Shown here piece by piece: positions 1 through 13,600 of a stretch of DNA of 64,000 nucleotides (its first letter is position 1; the number at the start of each line of letters is the position of its first letter). The notes under the pieces are model-generated. The model did no database searches. It worked only from the letters and a program-made list of their open reading frames with translations, and was not told the origin of the DNA. The stretch is from Lepidostoma basale. Taxonomy: Eukaryota > Arthropoda > Insecta > Trichoptera > Lepidostomatidae. Location: assembly GCA_022606425.2 (NCBI GenBank), contig JAHDVF020001325.1, forward strand, positions 806,001 to 870,000, in the 5' to 3' direction. Made by a program: the position numbers and the translations under genes.

Positions 1-479
1 TATCGGGTGGCGTGGCGTGTTAATAGTATGTTTCTGCCTTTAGAATATTAAAAAATAACACAAAGCATGTTTGAGTTAATAAAACAAAAAGTGGATTTAG
101 AACTTAAATCACCTTTTTAAAATTTTAGATATCACTCAGAACGTCTATAAATATTGTGCAGTAAAACAATCGTAATCAACTGAGCAAATGATAAAGGACG
201 CTGCTGGTTTTAAAGTTTAAAGATTTCTAATGCCAGGACGGTTGCTTAATCAATTAGATTTCATATTTGCATTATGAATTTTACACTTGTCTGCAAATTC
301 TTTTTCTAGAAAACATTGCATCATAAAACAATATCTAGCTTTCTAGTAGGAAGATATTTTTTTCTAAATGTGGAAAGCAATGGGAAACTACCACATTAAA
401 GGCCCAAGTGGCATCCCAAGAACCAGCAAAAAAGGGTACACTTTGCTGCAAACCAATTCCTTGGATTGAAACTAGCGGA

Positions 480-940
480 GAAGACTAAATAAACAGTTTA
501 TTATTTCTTGAAATTTATATAAAACTCCATATTAACCACTTAATGCTCGTTTTTTTTTTTTTACGACAATAGAATCAGAAATATCAGGTGATTTTATTTT
601 TTAATTAAAGAATTTATATAATTTAAAAATAGTCCAGTTCCAAACAGAGGCGAACTCTGTTTGTTAGTTTACCTTATGTAACACAAACAAGTCGAAACGA
701 GCGAGCAGTGCTCGGGTTGGCGCGATACGATACATGCGCCGCGCGCGAACACTGCTCGTTCAAAAGCATTAAGTGGTTAAATAATTCAAACACATAAAAA
801 TGCCCGTTTTCTAGAAGTTGTATTATATTTTATGAGAATGACTTGCTTTTGCCTTGCTAAGGCGTTAATCAAATGTCATTCGTTTAAAATATAATAAAAC
901 TTCTATAAAACAGACATTTTCATTCTTATTATTAATTAAA
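480..940. repeat. Palindromic MITE copy, split by a piggyBac-type MITE
   Basis: The flanks 490-531 and 781-940 match the commonest repeat of this window: an outer part reading like ATTTATTGTTTCTTGAACAA, then TTTTCTAGAAG, then TTATATTTTATG, a short middle, and the same in reverse (right half ends AAAACTTCTATAAAACAGAC). The element is close to a perfect palindrome of roughly 100-base arms. A second element occupies 536-776. No coding capacity is visible. Confidence 0.7.
532..780. mobile_element. piggyBac-type MITE with TTAA target duplication
   Basis: The element at 536-776 is flanked by TTAA on both sides (532-535 and 777-780) and has terminal inverted repeats CCACTTAATGC and GCATTAAGTGG. TTAA target duplication is the hallmark of the piggyBac superfamily. 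The 241-bp interior has no ORF, so this is non-autonomous. It contains a CpG-rich patch with the repeated motif GAGCAGTGCTCG near 698-712. Confidence 0.75.
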
Positions 941-3900
941 TAAAATAAAAAACAGTTAGTTGCTGTTAACAATGCATTTGTAATAAATTTGTTTGAGATA
1001 TTATTTATTTTTATTAAATTAACATCATTTAATTTCTGAAGAAACCGAACTTGTCTTTTATCAAGTCTTCGAAACAAGGTTTCAAAATCTGGGCTCTATC
1101 TTCACTCAGATTTTTTTCAAACCCAAACATCTGTACTCCTATATATTTTTTAGAAGAATGTGTCCTACTGAATCTAATGGGATAATAAAAATAAATTCGA
1201 TAATTTATAAAGCACTGTTAATCATTTCCATATCCATTGTCCATCCATCGTAACTATATGTAAATAATAATTCTAAGATCATCCAAACTTAACCAATATA
1301 CAAACGGTGCTTACTGTGTTAACAAAAACATTTTAAATAACCTCTCTGATTAATGACGCAAACATGTGTATAATTTTCAACAAAATACAACATTTTGTTA
1401 TCAAGTTTTATATGAAGCAAAACTCTCCCGCAAAGTCTCATACAAACATATACACATCATTGACTCTGCAGCTATAATCAATAAATACAAATTTAAATAA
1501 TTTTACTAGACAAATAAGAGCACAATTTATTCAATAAATTTGGAAAATGACAATGACATAAATATATCAAGTGTATACTACAGTAATAAAGTAAATAAAA
1601 GTTTTGCATGCTTACCTACAATTCATTGTTAAGTAAACATTTGAATAAACTTGATAATGTTCTAATAACTTAGGATAACACAAGATAACCATGACAAAAC
1701 TTTAAATGTGTTATACATAGAAAATAGTTTTGTATCTTGGTGATTGAGTTTCAATACAAAAATTTAAAGGAGCCAAATATTTGATATATTCGAAAATGTC
1801 ACTTGTATAGAATAGTCGATTTGCATAATAATTTAGTAAATTTAATAAACTTAAACATTATCAAAGCACCATGAAAAATTCATTCACAATGTATAATAAT
1901 ATACATAAAAAAATAATACTTTGAGTGGGTAGTGGTGTAAAACAAAAAATGTTGGATTTGAAAACAGGAAGATTCTGATAAGAGAATCCAAATTTAAACG
2001 TATACTTAAAAAAAATAGTTCTTGTTTAACGGTGCAGACTTGACAAAGTTAATTATACTGTAGCATTTTATCAAAGTAAGGCAATTGGGTACAAGGAGAA
2101 ATTTGAAAAGTGAAATGCGTGAATGCTATTTATCAATAATAAAGTATCTAGTATGCAGTGGGTAAATTGTTAAATTTTATTATATTATTTCTAATATTTC
2201 GAACTGGCGGTAGCAGACGTATCAAAACATTTTTATCATATATTAATGAATGGAAACTTTAAAATATTAAAATAAATAATGGAATAAAATAGCGTACATG
2301 CCTAAAAATTCAGAAACCGCCAAATTTGCGCTTGTAATCACCACATGCGCACGGAACTAAAAACCAACCTCTGAAGGAATTTCAAACGACAAAAAAATAT
2401 AATAACGTTCGCTCACCGGCACGCCGCATTTACGCCTGAATGAGATAGCACTCGTTTTGGCGCATGTCCTCCCAATGTGCTGAAGCGAGACAGAGAGTAA
2501 CATCAGGCAAGGCCGCTCCATTTTCGTATCAATCTGTCAAATTGGTTACTAAAAATTTACAAAGTGCCCTCCTGTCACTTAGTTGCCCCTCGACATGTTG
2601 TTATTTAGCTGAAGATAGATGTATACTGATTTATTTGATTCATTATTGCTTGTACGAGAACAAAAAAATACGATAACCTATCGCTCTTTATTCTGGCAAT
2701 AATTTCTCTCTGAACTTTATCTCGTATTTATGTGAACTATTTAATTTTCAAATATCGATGTCGCATGCTGCTCGCCAAAGACAACCAACTTGATTTGAAC
2801 ATGCGCAATGAGTCATTGTACCTAATAAGAACATTTTTGTGCATTAATTATCAAAATAATGAAATAAGTCTTGCGTGGCGTTAGAAACAATTAGTAAAAC
2901 AGTTTGGAACGTGTACTGCTTGAGAATAAAAAACATTAATCGCACTGATAAGAAGTTTAAATCCGTCATTTAAATTTTGCGCCATGTTATTGTACCCGTT
3001 ACCAACTTGAGGATGTTTCCATATGGCGCAATTCCATAACAACATAATAAGTGAAGAATTGACTTATTTATTATTAAAATAAACGCAATTTAAGTTGAAA
3101 GTGTTTTTATTGTTATTTCATATTTTAATACAAAATATCACAATAATAAAAATAAAATCTATTTATTAACGTCATCATATTTATTGTCTGTCATCATTGT
3201 CTTTAAAAATATAAATTTTCCTTCAATTATTGACAGTTTTATTCAATCAATTTCTTGCATTGCTATCACATTTCGAGTTTGAATGAAAATGTCTTAATTG
3301 TTATAATATTATCTACTAATGATCACCAGGATAGGAACATGCACAGTGTAGTCCGTGAACGAATATTTTCACCACTGTCTGCCTTTCTAGAAATAATATG
3401 TAAATTTAATTTGTTGACCTATAACTAAGGAAATTTTTTGACACGAATTAAAAGTGAGTATTGTTGAATAACTTAATAAATAATACATATTTTTATGATG
3501 AATCTTTGTATTTCAATATTGTAAATAATTATATATGTTCAGCTTTCCGTGACAAAAACAGAAAGAACTTAATTTTCCATTGAATGTTTTATGGATTGTA
3601 TAAGTAAATAAAAAGCCATTTATTCAAATACTGAATTTCACAGGATTCACACGATAAGACAAAATAACATTTATTCAAAATTGAAAATGGATTACTTATA
3701 AAAAATAACGAGTCCAATCTTCTGGTTAGGTGTTAAAATGCGCAGATGTCGCTAAACTATTTAGTGACACAAGCATCCCCTTTTATAATTATTAAATCCA
3801 ATGTTTTCACATAAATCCTTACGCAGACTGTTGGTAATAATTAATTTAACCCAAATTGCAGCTAAAAAGTTTTATTTTACAGCAATGCAAGGCACAATCG

Positions 3901-4139
3901 TTAACCGACATATATTACGTGCAATCAATTAACTCACATACTGAATTCGTTAAAATATTTCGAGAAAAATCGCTAAAATAATTTACTTTACTTCTAAGTA
4001 TAACGTTATGTCAAATGTACTCGTATATCCACACTCCTATACTGCTGGCGTTGTGGCAGCATTGATTGCAGCGCTATTCTCGTCATAAAAGTTTCAAACA
4101 ATGTTGTTATTTGTACAGATTTTCACGGTTGCTAGAAAT
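941..4139. other. AT-rich intergenic stretch without recognised gene
   Basis: No convincing exon, RNA gene or transposon was found. The patch around 2300-2560 is richer in CG dinucleotides than its surroundings and includes E2F-like CCGCCAAATTTGCG, so an unannotated promoter is possible. That is only a guess. The 70-codon frame at 2464 has no recognisable homology. Confidence 0.4.
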
Positions 4140-4470
4140 ATTTTATCTCGGATCTTGGACTTGGATCTTCTGGCTTACAGAGGTTTAGCTCTAATGGCTA
4201 TTCCTCTTACGTCTGTAGGAAACATTGTTGGAATGTGATTTGGTAGTTGTTTTATGATGGGGCTAAATATATGGCTCGGAGTGTCCCTCCGAAAGAGGGC
4301 GAGGGGGGATTTGAGGTTTATGATACATTATTGTCAAGGAATGGAAGACCAGTTAGGTTTGGGATTGTATATCCTTGTCTCTTCGTATTATTTTCGGGCA
4401 ACGCGACGTTTCGAAGATCGTTGTAGTCGGTGGGGACTATAGGTAGATACCCATACATAAGATCATAGAG
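4140..4470. repeat. Fragment related to the interior of the hAT-type MITE
   Basis: The text around 4165-4245 (cttctggcttacagaggttt followed by ggctattcctcttacgtctg) also occurs at 5710-5790, at about 6729-6766, and twice inside the well-bounded element at 45247-45730. It therefore belongs to the same dispersed family. Element ends were not found here. The remainder to 4470 is unassigned and lies just downstream of the neprilysin stop codon, so part of it may be 3' untranslated sequence. Confidence 0.5.
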
Positions 4471-4683
4471 AAAATGTTTTTTTTTTTGGTCGCTTACATG
4501 CTTTTTAAGGATGTATGTTCTCCATTTTTTAAGGTTTACACAATCAAGGAAATATATCATATAAGTTCTGTTAATTATATGGTGGTCATTAGACGCACGG
4601 CACACAGATATATGGGCTTGTCTAAGATTGTGACAATAAACTGACGGCGTTTGCAGCTTTACGCGGCCTATAGTGACATATTT

Positions 4684-7600
4684 TCACCAAACATTGCACT
4701 TTTTGCTGGGGTTCATCGGGCTTCCCACAGGACAGTTGTAAACTCTAGCGAAGTCTTCCGAATTGGAAACCGTTCCGATGACTCTGAACTTCCCTGGACT
4801 ATGAACGGCTGTTTTCAATTTGTTCTTCATTGCTTCAGGCCGCATGGCTCCACACCAGACCTGAGAATTATTAGGTAACATAAAAATAATAATCTGAATT
4901 ATGTGAATCGAAATCAAAATGACTTTCCAAATGAGCATTATTTTTCATATTTTCTGATTTAATCCTGTTAAAAATTGTTAATATCCAATTGTGTACACTG
5001 TATTCCAAACAAAAAAATATCATTCTAGTTTTAGGCACGGTTAAAATAAACGTATTTTGTAAACAAGGCGTAATTTTAAATAAAGAATAAAATAGCACAT
5101 AAGATGTCTCTCTAATAATATTTTTTATGAATTTGCTAACCACCTCATTGAAAAATATCATTCATTTAATAAAGATAATGGCGTTGAAATTTTGCATGTT
5201 AATAATAGAAATATAACATTGAGCAATCTCGAAATTTTAGAAATTAAAAAAGCAATTAAAAACAAAGAAAATATTATAAATAATCAAATAAAATTACCAT
5301 CAAGCCTTTGATTTATTTCCTTTGTTGTAAGTAATTACCTGAGTCCCAATAAGAACTTCTAATTATTATTTTTAATTTATTCATACTATTTGTTACAAAT
5401 GCATAAACGTTCCAAAATAAAACTTTAACATCTGTCAAAACTGAACATATTTGTAAACAATTTTATAATATTTTAAATATCTTTATAATATCACTGAGGA
5501 AGGACCGGGATGTCCGAAATATGGCTGATATTTAATATTTTTTTAAAGTTAGTGTTGTATACAAAGTAAATAAAAAAGAAAAAATATAAAACACCTACAA
5601 CACAAAGTATGGCGAACATAGAAGAAATAAGTAAATATGGTTTAAATATATATATTTTTATGGTTTTGGATCGTACCTACTACAGGACTTAAATTTGGAT
5701 TTGACTTTATATCTTCTGGCATAAGAAGGTTCAGCCCTTATGGCTAACCCTCTTACGTCTGATGGGATGATTGTTGAAATGGCGATGGGAATTTAAGCAT
5801 TTACCATAAAATAAATAATATACACATAAATTAGATGAGAAAAAAGTTAGTTTTATCATGAGGTGTTTGCATTGTACAATAACTTCATTTCAAAAAGTTA
5901 TATTCATTTTGGAATACCGTGAATTACAATAGCTTCAATAATCCTAACTATTAAATTTTGAGAACTTGATGTGCAATACCTGAGCAAAGTTTAAAAAGAA
6001 CAGCTGCGTGTTGGTTGCGTTCAATCCTGGTAATGTTTCGTCTTGGTCGCCATTTTGTTTTAACCAGTACTGATAAGCTCTGAAAGCTTGTTTTATTCCT
6101 CCGTTATCTGCTATGTTTTCTCCCTGCACAACAGACATATTTTTTATTTAAAAAATGTATTTAATTAAGAATACATAGATACGAGGGCAATCAAAATGAA
6201 AACCTTGTTTAGAGATCCTTTGACCCCTTGCAATTTAGCTTGCATTAACGAATTGTATGTATATTTTACGGGAATCTCTTGTACAACTTAATAACAAAAT
6301 GGTTCCCCATTTAAAAAAAATACTTAAAAATATATTTTTGTTCGGTACCTGCGTATTTACACCGTCTAAGGACATGGACACTTCTGAGACGGTATACTCG
6401 CTGTATTGGTCGATGAGGCATTGAGCCTTTTTGTGGAAAAGTTTTATGTCCAGATCATGCCACCACCTACAAAATAAGGTTTTAATAAATTTACTGTTAT
6501 TAAATTATTTTATAACATTATATATATTTATTATAAGGATTAAAGAGTTATATTTTCGTTATTATTGTTGACAGATAACTTAGGCTTCTCGTTTTGAAAA
6601 TTTTCAATAAACGTTATTTGATATGGATATCAATATTCAAGCAATAGTGAAAATGAACTCTCACGAAGTTTTTAGTTTATCTAATTTTTCATAACAATTT
6701 CACAATAGAGGTAAGAGTATTTTTCAGCCTGTCTTATAGAGGTTCAGCTCATGTGGCTATTCCTGACGGGCATTGTTTTGTATATAAATAAATACGCGTA
6801 TTAGTACATAACGTTTAAACACTTCATTGCAAGTTTTAAAATTTTAAATTTTTTAATAATTAAAATTAAAAAAAATTTAAATTTAATAAAATAATAAATT
6901 TTAATTTTAAAATAATTTTTTTATTAAATTTAATTTCAAATTTATATTTAAGAGGTAAGAGTATTTTTCGGCTGACGGGCATTGTTTTGTATATAAATAA
7001 ATACTCGTATTAGTACATAACGTTTAAACTCCTCATTGCACGATTTTTTAAATTGAAATTTTAAAATAGAAAAAAAAAATTAAATAATATTTGAAATTAA
7101 AAAAAAAATTTAAAAAAAATCATTTAATTTTTTTTTTAAAATTGAATTTAAAATATTTTTTTTTTAATTTAAAAATATTTTAAATTTAAAATAAATTTAA
7201 AACTTGAAATTAAATAATTAAAAAAAATGTGTTTTGTTTATTTATATAAATGTTTTTGAAACAAATTTACTAGAAAGCAAAATTTGATAAAATTTCATCG
7301 CATATTATATTATTATACACAATAAATTATTGAACATGATACAATATAAATACTCATCTAACGATGTAGTTATTGTTTATATATTGAAAATAACTTTTTT
7401 TCAGTCAAAATGTGTCTAATAAGTTGGCAGTAATCGAAGTAGTTTAACCATCAACCAAATATCAAATTAAATTTGATATTTTTGTAAACTAGCACCACTA
7501 GCGATGGCTTAATGGAAATGTAGAGTTTAGGGTAAAATGAGAATATGTATGAAATAAAAATATTCCATACAAATATTAATAGATATTTTTTGATTGTAAC

Positions 7601-10600
7601 AAATTTGGTACTCCGTGCAAAGAAGGGTTATGATATATTTGAAAGATATTAAATTATTGTAGTCCCATTGTTTTGGCCGAAACACTATGATACTTTAACA
7701 TTATTACTGTTAAATTTTAAAACACTGTTATAATATCACAATTTCTTTTATTCACTGAGAGTGTCTCGATAGCTGTTTCGCCAACCGATGTTGGCATCAT
7801 CAGGTATTACAATAAACTTATTGTAACTATAATATTTATTGTAACACCTGAACTAGTTTATTGTAACACCTGATGATGCCAACATCGGTTGGCGAAACAG
7901 CTGTCGCGACACTCTCAGTGAATAAAATGAAATTGTGATATTATAACAGTGTTTTAAATTTTAACAGTAATTATTGTAGTGTTTCCGTCAAAACAATGGA
8001 GTATCTTGCTATAATATATTAGTTCAATTTACCTATGCAGGTTTCCATACTTGTCGAAAAGCCTTCCTTTGTCGTCAAACCCGTGAGTGATTTCGTGTCC
8101 AATGACTACTCCGATGCCTCCAAAGTTGAGGCTCTTGGGGAAGTAGCGATGGTAGAAGGGTGGCTGCAGAATGCCCGCCGGGAACATGATTTGGTTCTTG
8201 TTCCGGCTGTAGTAGGCGTTCACCAGCGCGGGAGCCGTGTTCCACTGAGTTTTGTTTACGGCCTGCCCGAGTCTACAACACAAAAATCTTTAACAAAAAA
8301 ACACTAATTCCATTGAAGCATGGAACTTGCAAAATAATGAAGAAAATAGTATAAATCCTGTGGAAATGAGATCTCATAGATCCTAGGTTCTCAAAGTGGG
8401 CGCTAACGCTTGTGGGCGTTTGAGACTTTCAAGGGGGCAGTAGAAGACCCAGAGAAAAATAGGGGGCATTGAGATGGCACATTGAGGGCGTGGGAAGGTA
8501 AAAATAACATAGTCTAAACAAGAAAAAAAAAAACACACTAATCACGTACTAATAAAGAAAATTAAACTGTAATATTGATTAATTTTTATAATTGTATGTA
8601 TTGTAATAATTTTTATCACGTGTGCAAAAATTCACGAAATTCGGTAGTTCGGGAAGTGGATGAAATTGAACTGAAAGATTCCATTACATTCAAATCTACA
8701 TTAATTCGGATAATAAGAACATTTTTATTGTTTGCTTTGAATTAAAAAAAATAAATGTATATACTATAAAGAATTATCGTATTTTTATTTATAATTTTCA
8801 ATATTTACAATGCAATTTTAATAATGTTTCGTGTAAATCATAAGTTCCCAACCATTTGTGTCTGTCGCCTTTTGTGAGAGAGGGCGCAGGAAATTTATCT
8901 TCGCGTAAAGGGGGCGGTGGGCCAGAAAATATTGGAAACCTATGTCTTAGACGAATGTGGGGGAAAATCTATGTCTGATAGAGTATCGAATGATAATATA
9001 GAAAAAAGAATGCGGTGCTAATGATGGTGTTATGAACAACATAATGAAAGGATCATTAAGATGGTTTGAACACATGGAATGAATGAATGAACAAAGAATG
9101 GTAAAAAAGCATATCGCAAGCTTAATAGAACACTGGCTTAACTCAAAAAAGCAAGTTTTGCTCAATCTGACATGAGTCGGTGTTTTAACAAAAACAGTCG
9201 AAAAATACATACGAATGGATAGCGTTAACATTGTGAACGATTATCGTACTACGAATGGATAGCGTTAACATTGTGAATAATAGATGGATAGCGTTAATAC
9301 AAGCCTCTGTCTAATGTTAATTCAACTATGACCTAAACCATAATCGGTCAGTTTACTATTAAGGGTGCGATATGTTAACGATGTAAACGGAGTTGGAAAA
9401 TGGAGGAAGATCGAATAAAACGTGACACGATAAATAAATCGAATATTGAATGTCGGCCACACGAGGAGTTGGAGAAATCGATGAGTTGGAGAAATCGATG
9501 AGTTGGAGAAGTGAGAGAAGTATGTCAGGAAAGAACAGTGTGGCGGTTAATTCTTCCTGCCTACCCCTTTACAGAGACGGCGTGATGTTTAGTTAGTTAG
9601 TTTGTTATGTCCTCACAATATCATATAAGTTTACTTTACTTTGCGTGTTCCGTTTTCGTCAAGTGTTTCAGTATATTGAGTGTATTCTCGAAATACGTAT
9701 TCGGCTGAACAGTTATCTCTTTATATTTCTCATTTAATTCGTCCAAATTTAAAATGAAGTCAGGATATCCGATCTTCAGTGTCATGGTGTCTACTTTGTC
9801 CGTGGCCAGAGTTTTGGTTTCCCCGTCTATCCATGTTGTCATGTTTAGCAGTTCTCTGAAAGATTCCTGTATCTCTCTGGTCATGATGAGTGTGTCATTT
9901 TTACTGTTCTCGTCAAAGTATTTCTTTACAAACATTGCTCCCAAAGCCATTCCCATGTTTGAATTGACTTGCGCTACGCAGTTCTTCCATCTCGGAGGGG
10001 CTTGCTCTCGGCCAAAAAGAATGTAGTAAAACCTGTAAAAATATCGTTTAAGACATTTTTTCAAACAGTATGATTTTCGTAATAAAACAAAAGAAATTGT
10101 TCCAAAAAATTGAATTTACGAATAACGCACACACTTACATAATGACACATGTCAACAATAACAAAAACTCAAATAACCAATTTATTGATACTTGAACAGT
10201 GATGTAAAAACTTCACATACATTTTTTATATTCATGAAAACTTTTGTTTATTAAAAGTTTAATTATATTTTATGAGAGTGATATGTTTCGATTAGCATTA
10301 ACTATTAACCTAAATGTAAAAATTACACAGCGAATTGAAACATGCCACTTTATTAAAATAAAATATAACTTCTAGAAAACGCACGTTTTCATCAATACGA
10401 AATTCGTTAAAAAATATTGATATTTGAAATTATCGAGTATTATCGAATTTTTGTGTGGAATATAACATTCTTAAATAAACATTTTTTTATGAATATTCTA
10501 AAATAAACTTTCTTAAATAAACCCTGGAGGGCCGCAGGGGGGCAGGGAGCATGTGAGGGAATGGACGGGAATCGAAACTGTGAAGGAGCTATTCCGGACA

Positions 10601-13600
10601 GCGCAGGATAGGGAAGAGTTTACCAGAGTGATCGCCAACGTCGGGGGGACCTGACAGGGCACTTTAAGAAGAAGAAGAAGAAATAAACATTATTTATGAA
10701 CATTCCTAAATAAACACTCTATATGAACATTCAACGGCTAATTTTAAGTCAATACTTTTTAGAAGTCAGGAAAGAGAAGTGTAGAGTTCCATTTACTCCG
10801 ACTACCCCTTCGGGAAAACGGTGTGATTGTTTGTTTGTAAAGGTAGACATTTTATTTGAAAATATTCTGAATTATGGCTATTTTGAACATATGTGTTAAT
10901 TCAAAGAAAAAATAAATGGTTTCATTTCGGTTTGTGTTTAAGTAATAATATTCATGATTACTTAATTTAATTTCAGATTTAAATTTTTTAATTAATACGT
11001 ATATTTAATAGTAATCAAAATGATGTACCTTTGTTTAGCTTCTTGAAACTTATCGTCAAGATTATTAACCCTGTGACGCACGAATCTCCATAGAAGATAA
11101 TTTGCCACAGTCCTCGGTTCTGTCTGTTCTATCAATGTCACTAATTCCTATAAATATACAAATAAACAAACCTTTGATGCCTTAGTATATATAATATATA
11201 TTTTTAGCAAATTATACAACATGTGAATTTATTTAAAACAACGTATTTTAAAATTACCAAACACATTGTTTATTGAATTTACCTCTGCATATTTCAAAGC
11301 GAAGATGACCACCGTTTCATTTGGGCTCGCAGGTCTACTGAACACAATATTCAGATATTTTATCCAATTTATTTTCGGTATCATATTTGTCAACTCTTCG
11401 ACAGTCAGACGCTGATAAAGTTCGGAGATATTTCTTCTGTCTTCTCCTGCCGATGTTATTTTAGCCAACCTGAAATAAAATAGAATTATTTTTTGACAAT
11501 ATTCAAACATTATAACTTCACTGCTATACTTTTTTTTTATCATAATAACATAATTACTTTTAAAAAAATAACTAAGAAAATAACTAACCTAAAGATATCA
11601 ACAGTCGTATTTTCTAACCATCTATTCAGATCATTTAGCCAATATTTCTGACGGCATTCATCCGATCCCTATAACGTTTACCTTCGTGATGTGACACAAA
11701 TTCTAATTGGTCACAGTGCTTGTTGTACCAAAATATTGTAATTAATTTTCTCTATCGAAAGAAGTGTTTTTATTTTATTATTACTGTTTTATTTAACAAT
11801 TAAAAATACATTTTGGACTTAAGAGAATATTTTTCTCGACAAATTTAACAGTTTAAATGATTTTCTCGATTTTGAAGGTATAAAACCTTCAACAGACAAA
11901 AAAAAAAAAAATGAAACGAAAAGCGAAAAAAAAAACTTTAATAAAATAAGAATACACTTTTTATCAATTTGTATCAACACCACTTTATTTTGTAACACCA
12001 ACCGGTTTCGCTTGGGAAATTAGCTTTAAGGTAATTAAAAAAACTGTCCAATTTACAAATTTTTAAAATTAGAATTGGTTAAATAATCAAGACATAATTA
12101 CATGGTTTCAAATTCAATAATTTCCTCCGCTCCTTTCACCGCTTCCTCGAAGTCTAATCCCAACAATGTTATTATTTTGATCATATAGTTCTTGTATGCC
12201 TCCAAGTAGACATTGTTCGCGGGCTGGATGAAGTAATCTCGAGTCGGCAACCCTTAAATCATTCAAAAATTCATTTAAGACGATTCAAACATACTTACAG
12301 CTCCTTTTGGAGTGAGTCTTATTGCCAAGTATACTACCTAAGTTGGTCTGGTCGAATTGCACCACAAACTCGTCCGAATTCTTAATGTCCGGTCCTACCC
12401 ATTCAGAGAGAAGTATGTCGTTGTTATAAAGTCTCAGATTCGCCATCAGCTCTATCCAATCGAATTTCGATTCATCCCAGTTTGGATTTATGATGGGCCA
12501 ACCCCCGAGAGAATCCAGCAACTCTATCAACGGGTGATGTCCCCTCTGCTCTAGGATTTCATAATTCATGCAAGACTCGTATAAATATTTCGCCTTTTCA
12601 GTTGCAATATCCTGCCTTTCCAATTTTACTTTGTTTTCGTCGTTCACGGTTCCATCGAAATCGTAAAATGCTTTTCTTTTAATGATCCTTCTTTCTCGTT
12701 TCTTATTAGCTTTAGACAAATCTCTCGCAAATCTGTTCTCAACTTGTCCGGGTTGGTTGCTTGTTTCTACACTAGCACCGTTTTCAAAAGTTTTTCTTAC
12801 AACTCTCCGGTGTTCGAATTCTCCAGATTTATAGTTTCCTCTCATTTCTTTAGGCAGAGCTCTTCTATTATTACAATCGCTGCATTTCAAAGCATCTGCA
12901 TGCGGTTTGTCTTCGTTTTGTTCTAATCCTCGTTTCATTCTGGGTACCCTTCCAACGTGTGTATCAGAATCACTATCCTCTACATTCACACCTTCACCGG
13001 ATGTTTTCCTTTTGAAATTATTTCTCAGAAAATTTGTTGTTCCATCAAAATTAGAGTCACTCGATTCCGAAGAGCGATCTCGCTTGTCAGAAGATAGCAA
13101 ATCTCTTAAGACAATATCCAAATTTTCTCTCAGCATCTCGAATGTGTCAAACCTGAAATTACAATAACATAAAACATTTTTTTAGATAATATTTTAGTTT
13201 TAAAATTAATGTTCTTTACCCTGCTTTGTCTGCTGGAATAGGGTTTAATTGTGGCCAATTACCGCAGGCATATTGGTAAAAGTCTTCACAAGGGTTAGCA
13301 GTGAGGTCCATGTGGCGCTTCATTATGTTAGCCTGGGTTTTTCGTATCGTTTCTGGGTCACCTTTGCTATTCCAAAACGATTGTACTTCTGAAATCAAAG
13401 AATAATTAAATACATATTATTCATTTTAAAATTAAATGATCACTAAGCTGATTTGGCCACATGGAAAGAATGGATGAAGAAAGAATCGCGAAGAAAATAA
13501 ATGTTAACAATGTTAATGGAGCACAAATTCGAGGTGGCAGTATGATTTTTTAAGAATTACATATTTTAAATCATTCCTATGCTATATTTTTCTCATTAAG

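Larger units (their letters stand above)
7665..8000. repeat. Long inverted repeat carrying two hammerhead motifs
   Basis: Arms of about 145 bp (7665-7815 and 7856-8000) are near-perfect reverse complements around a 40-bp centre rich in ttattgtaac. Each arm contains a hammerhead ribozyme motif, listed separately. The element lies in neprilysin intron 11, and its edge is about 33 nt from the exon 11 donor. Partial relatives are at 29505-29590, 30580-30680 and 35117-35165. Confidence 0.85.

Noticed and set aside
2464..2676. 70-codon frame near a CpG-richer patch
   Set aside because: No splice signals or similarity; composition is not coding-like.
12285..12337. End of neprilysin exon 6 read as [17 protein letters not shown] and stop
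   Set aside because: This reads into an intron. Two donors upstream of the stop restore the reading frame with exon 7; see the separate finding.
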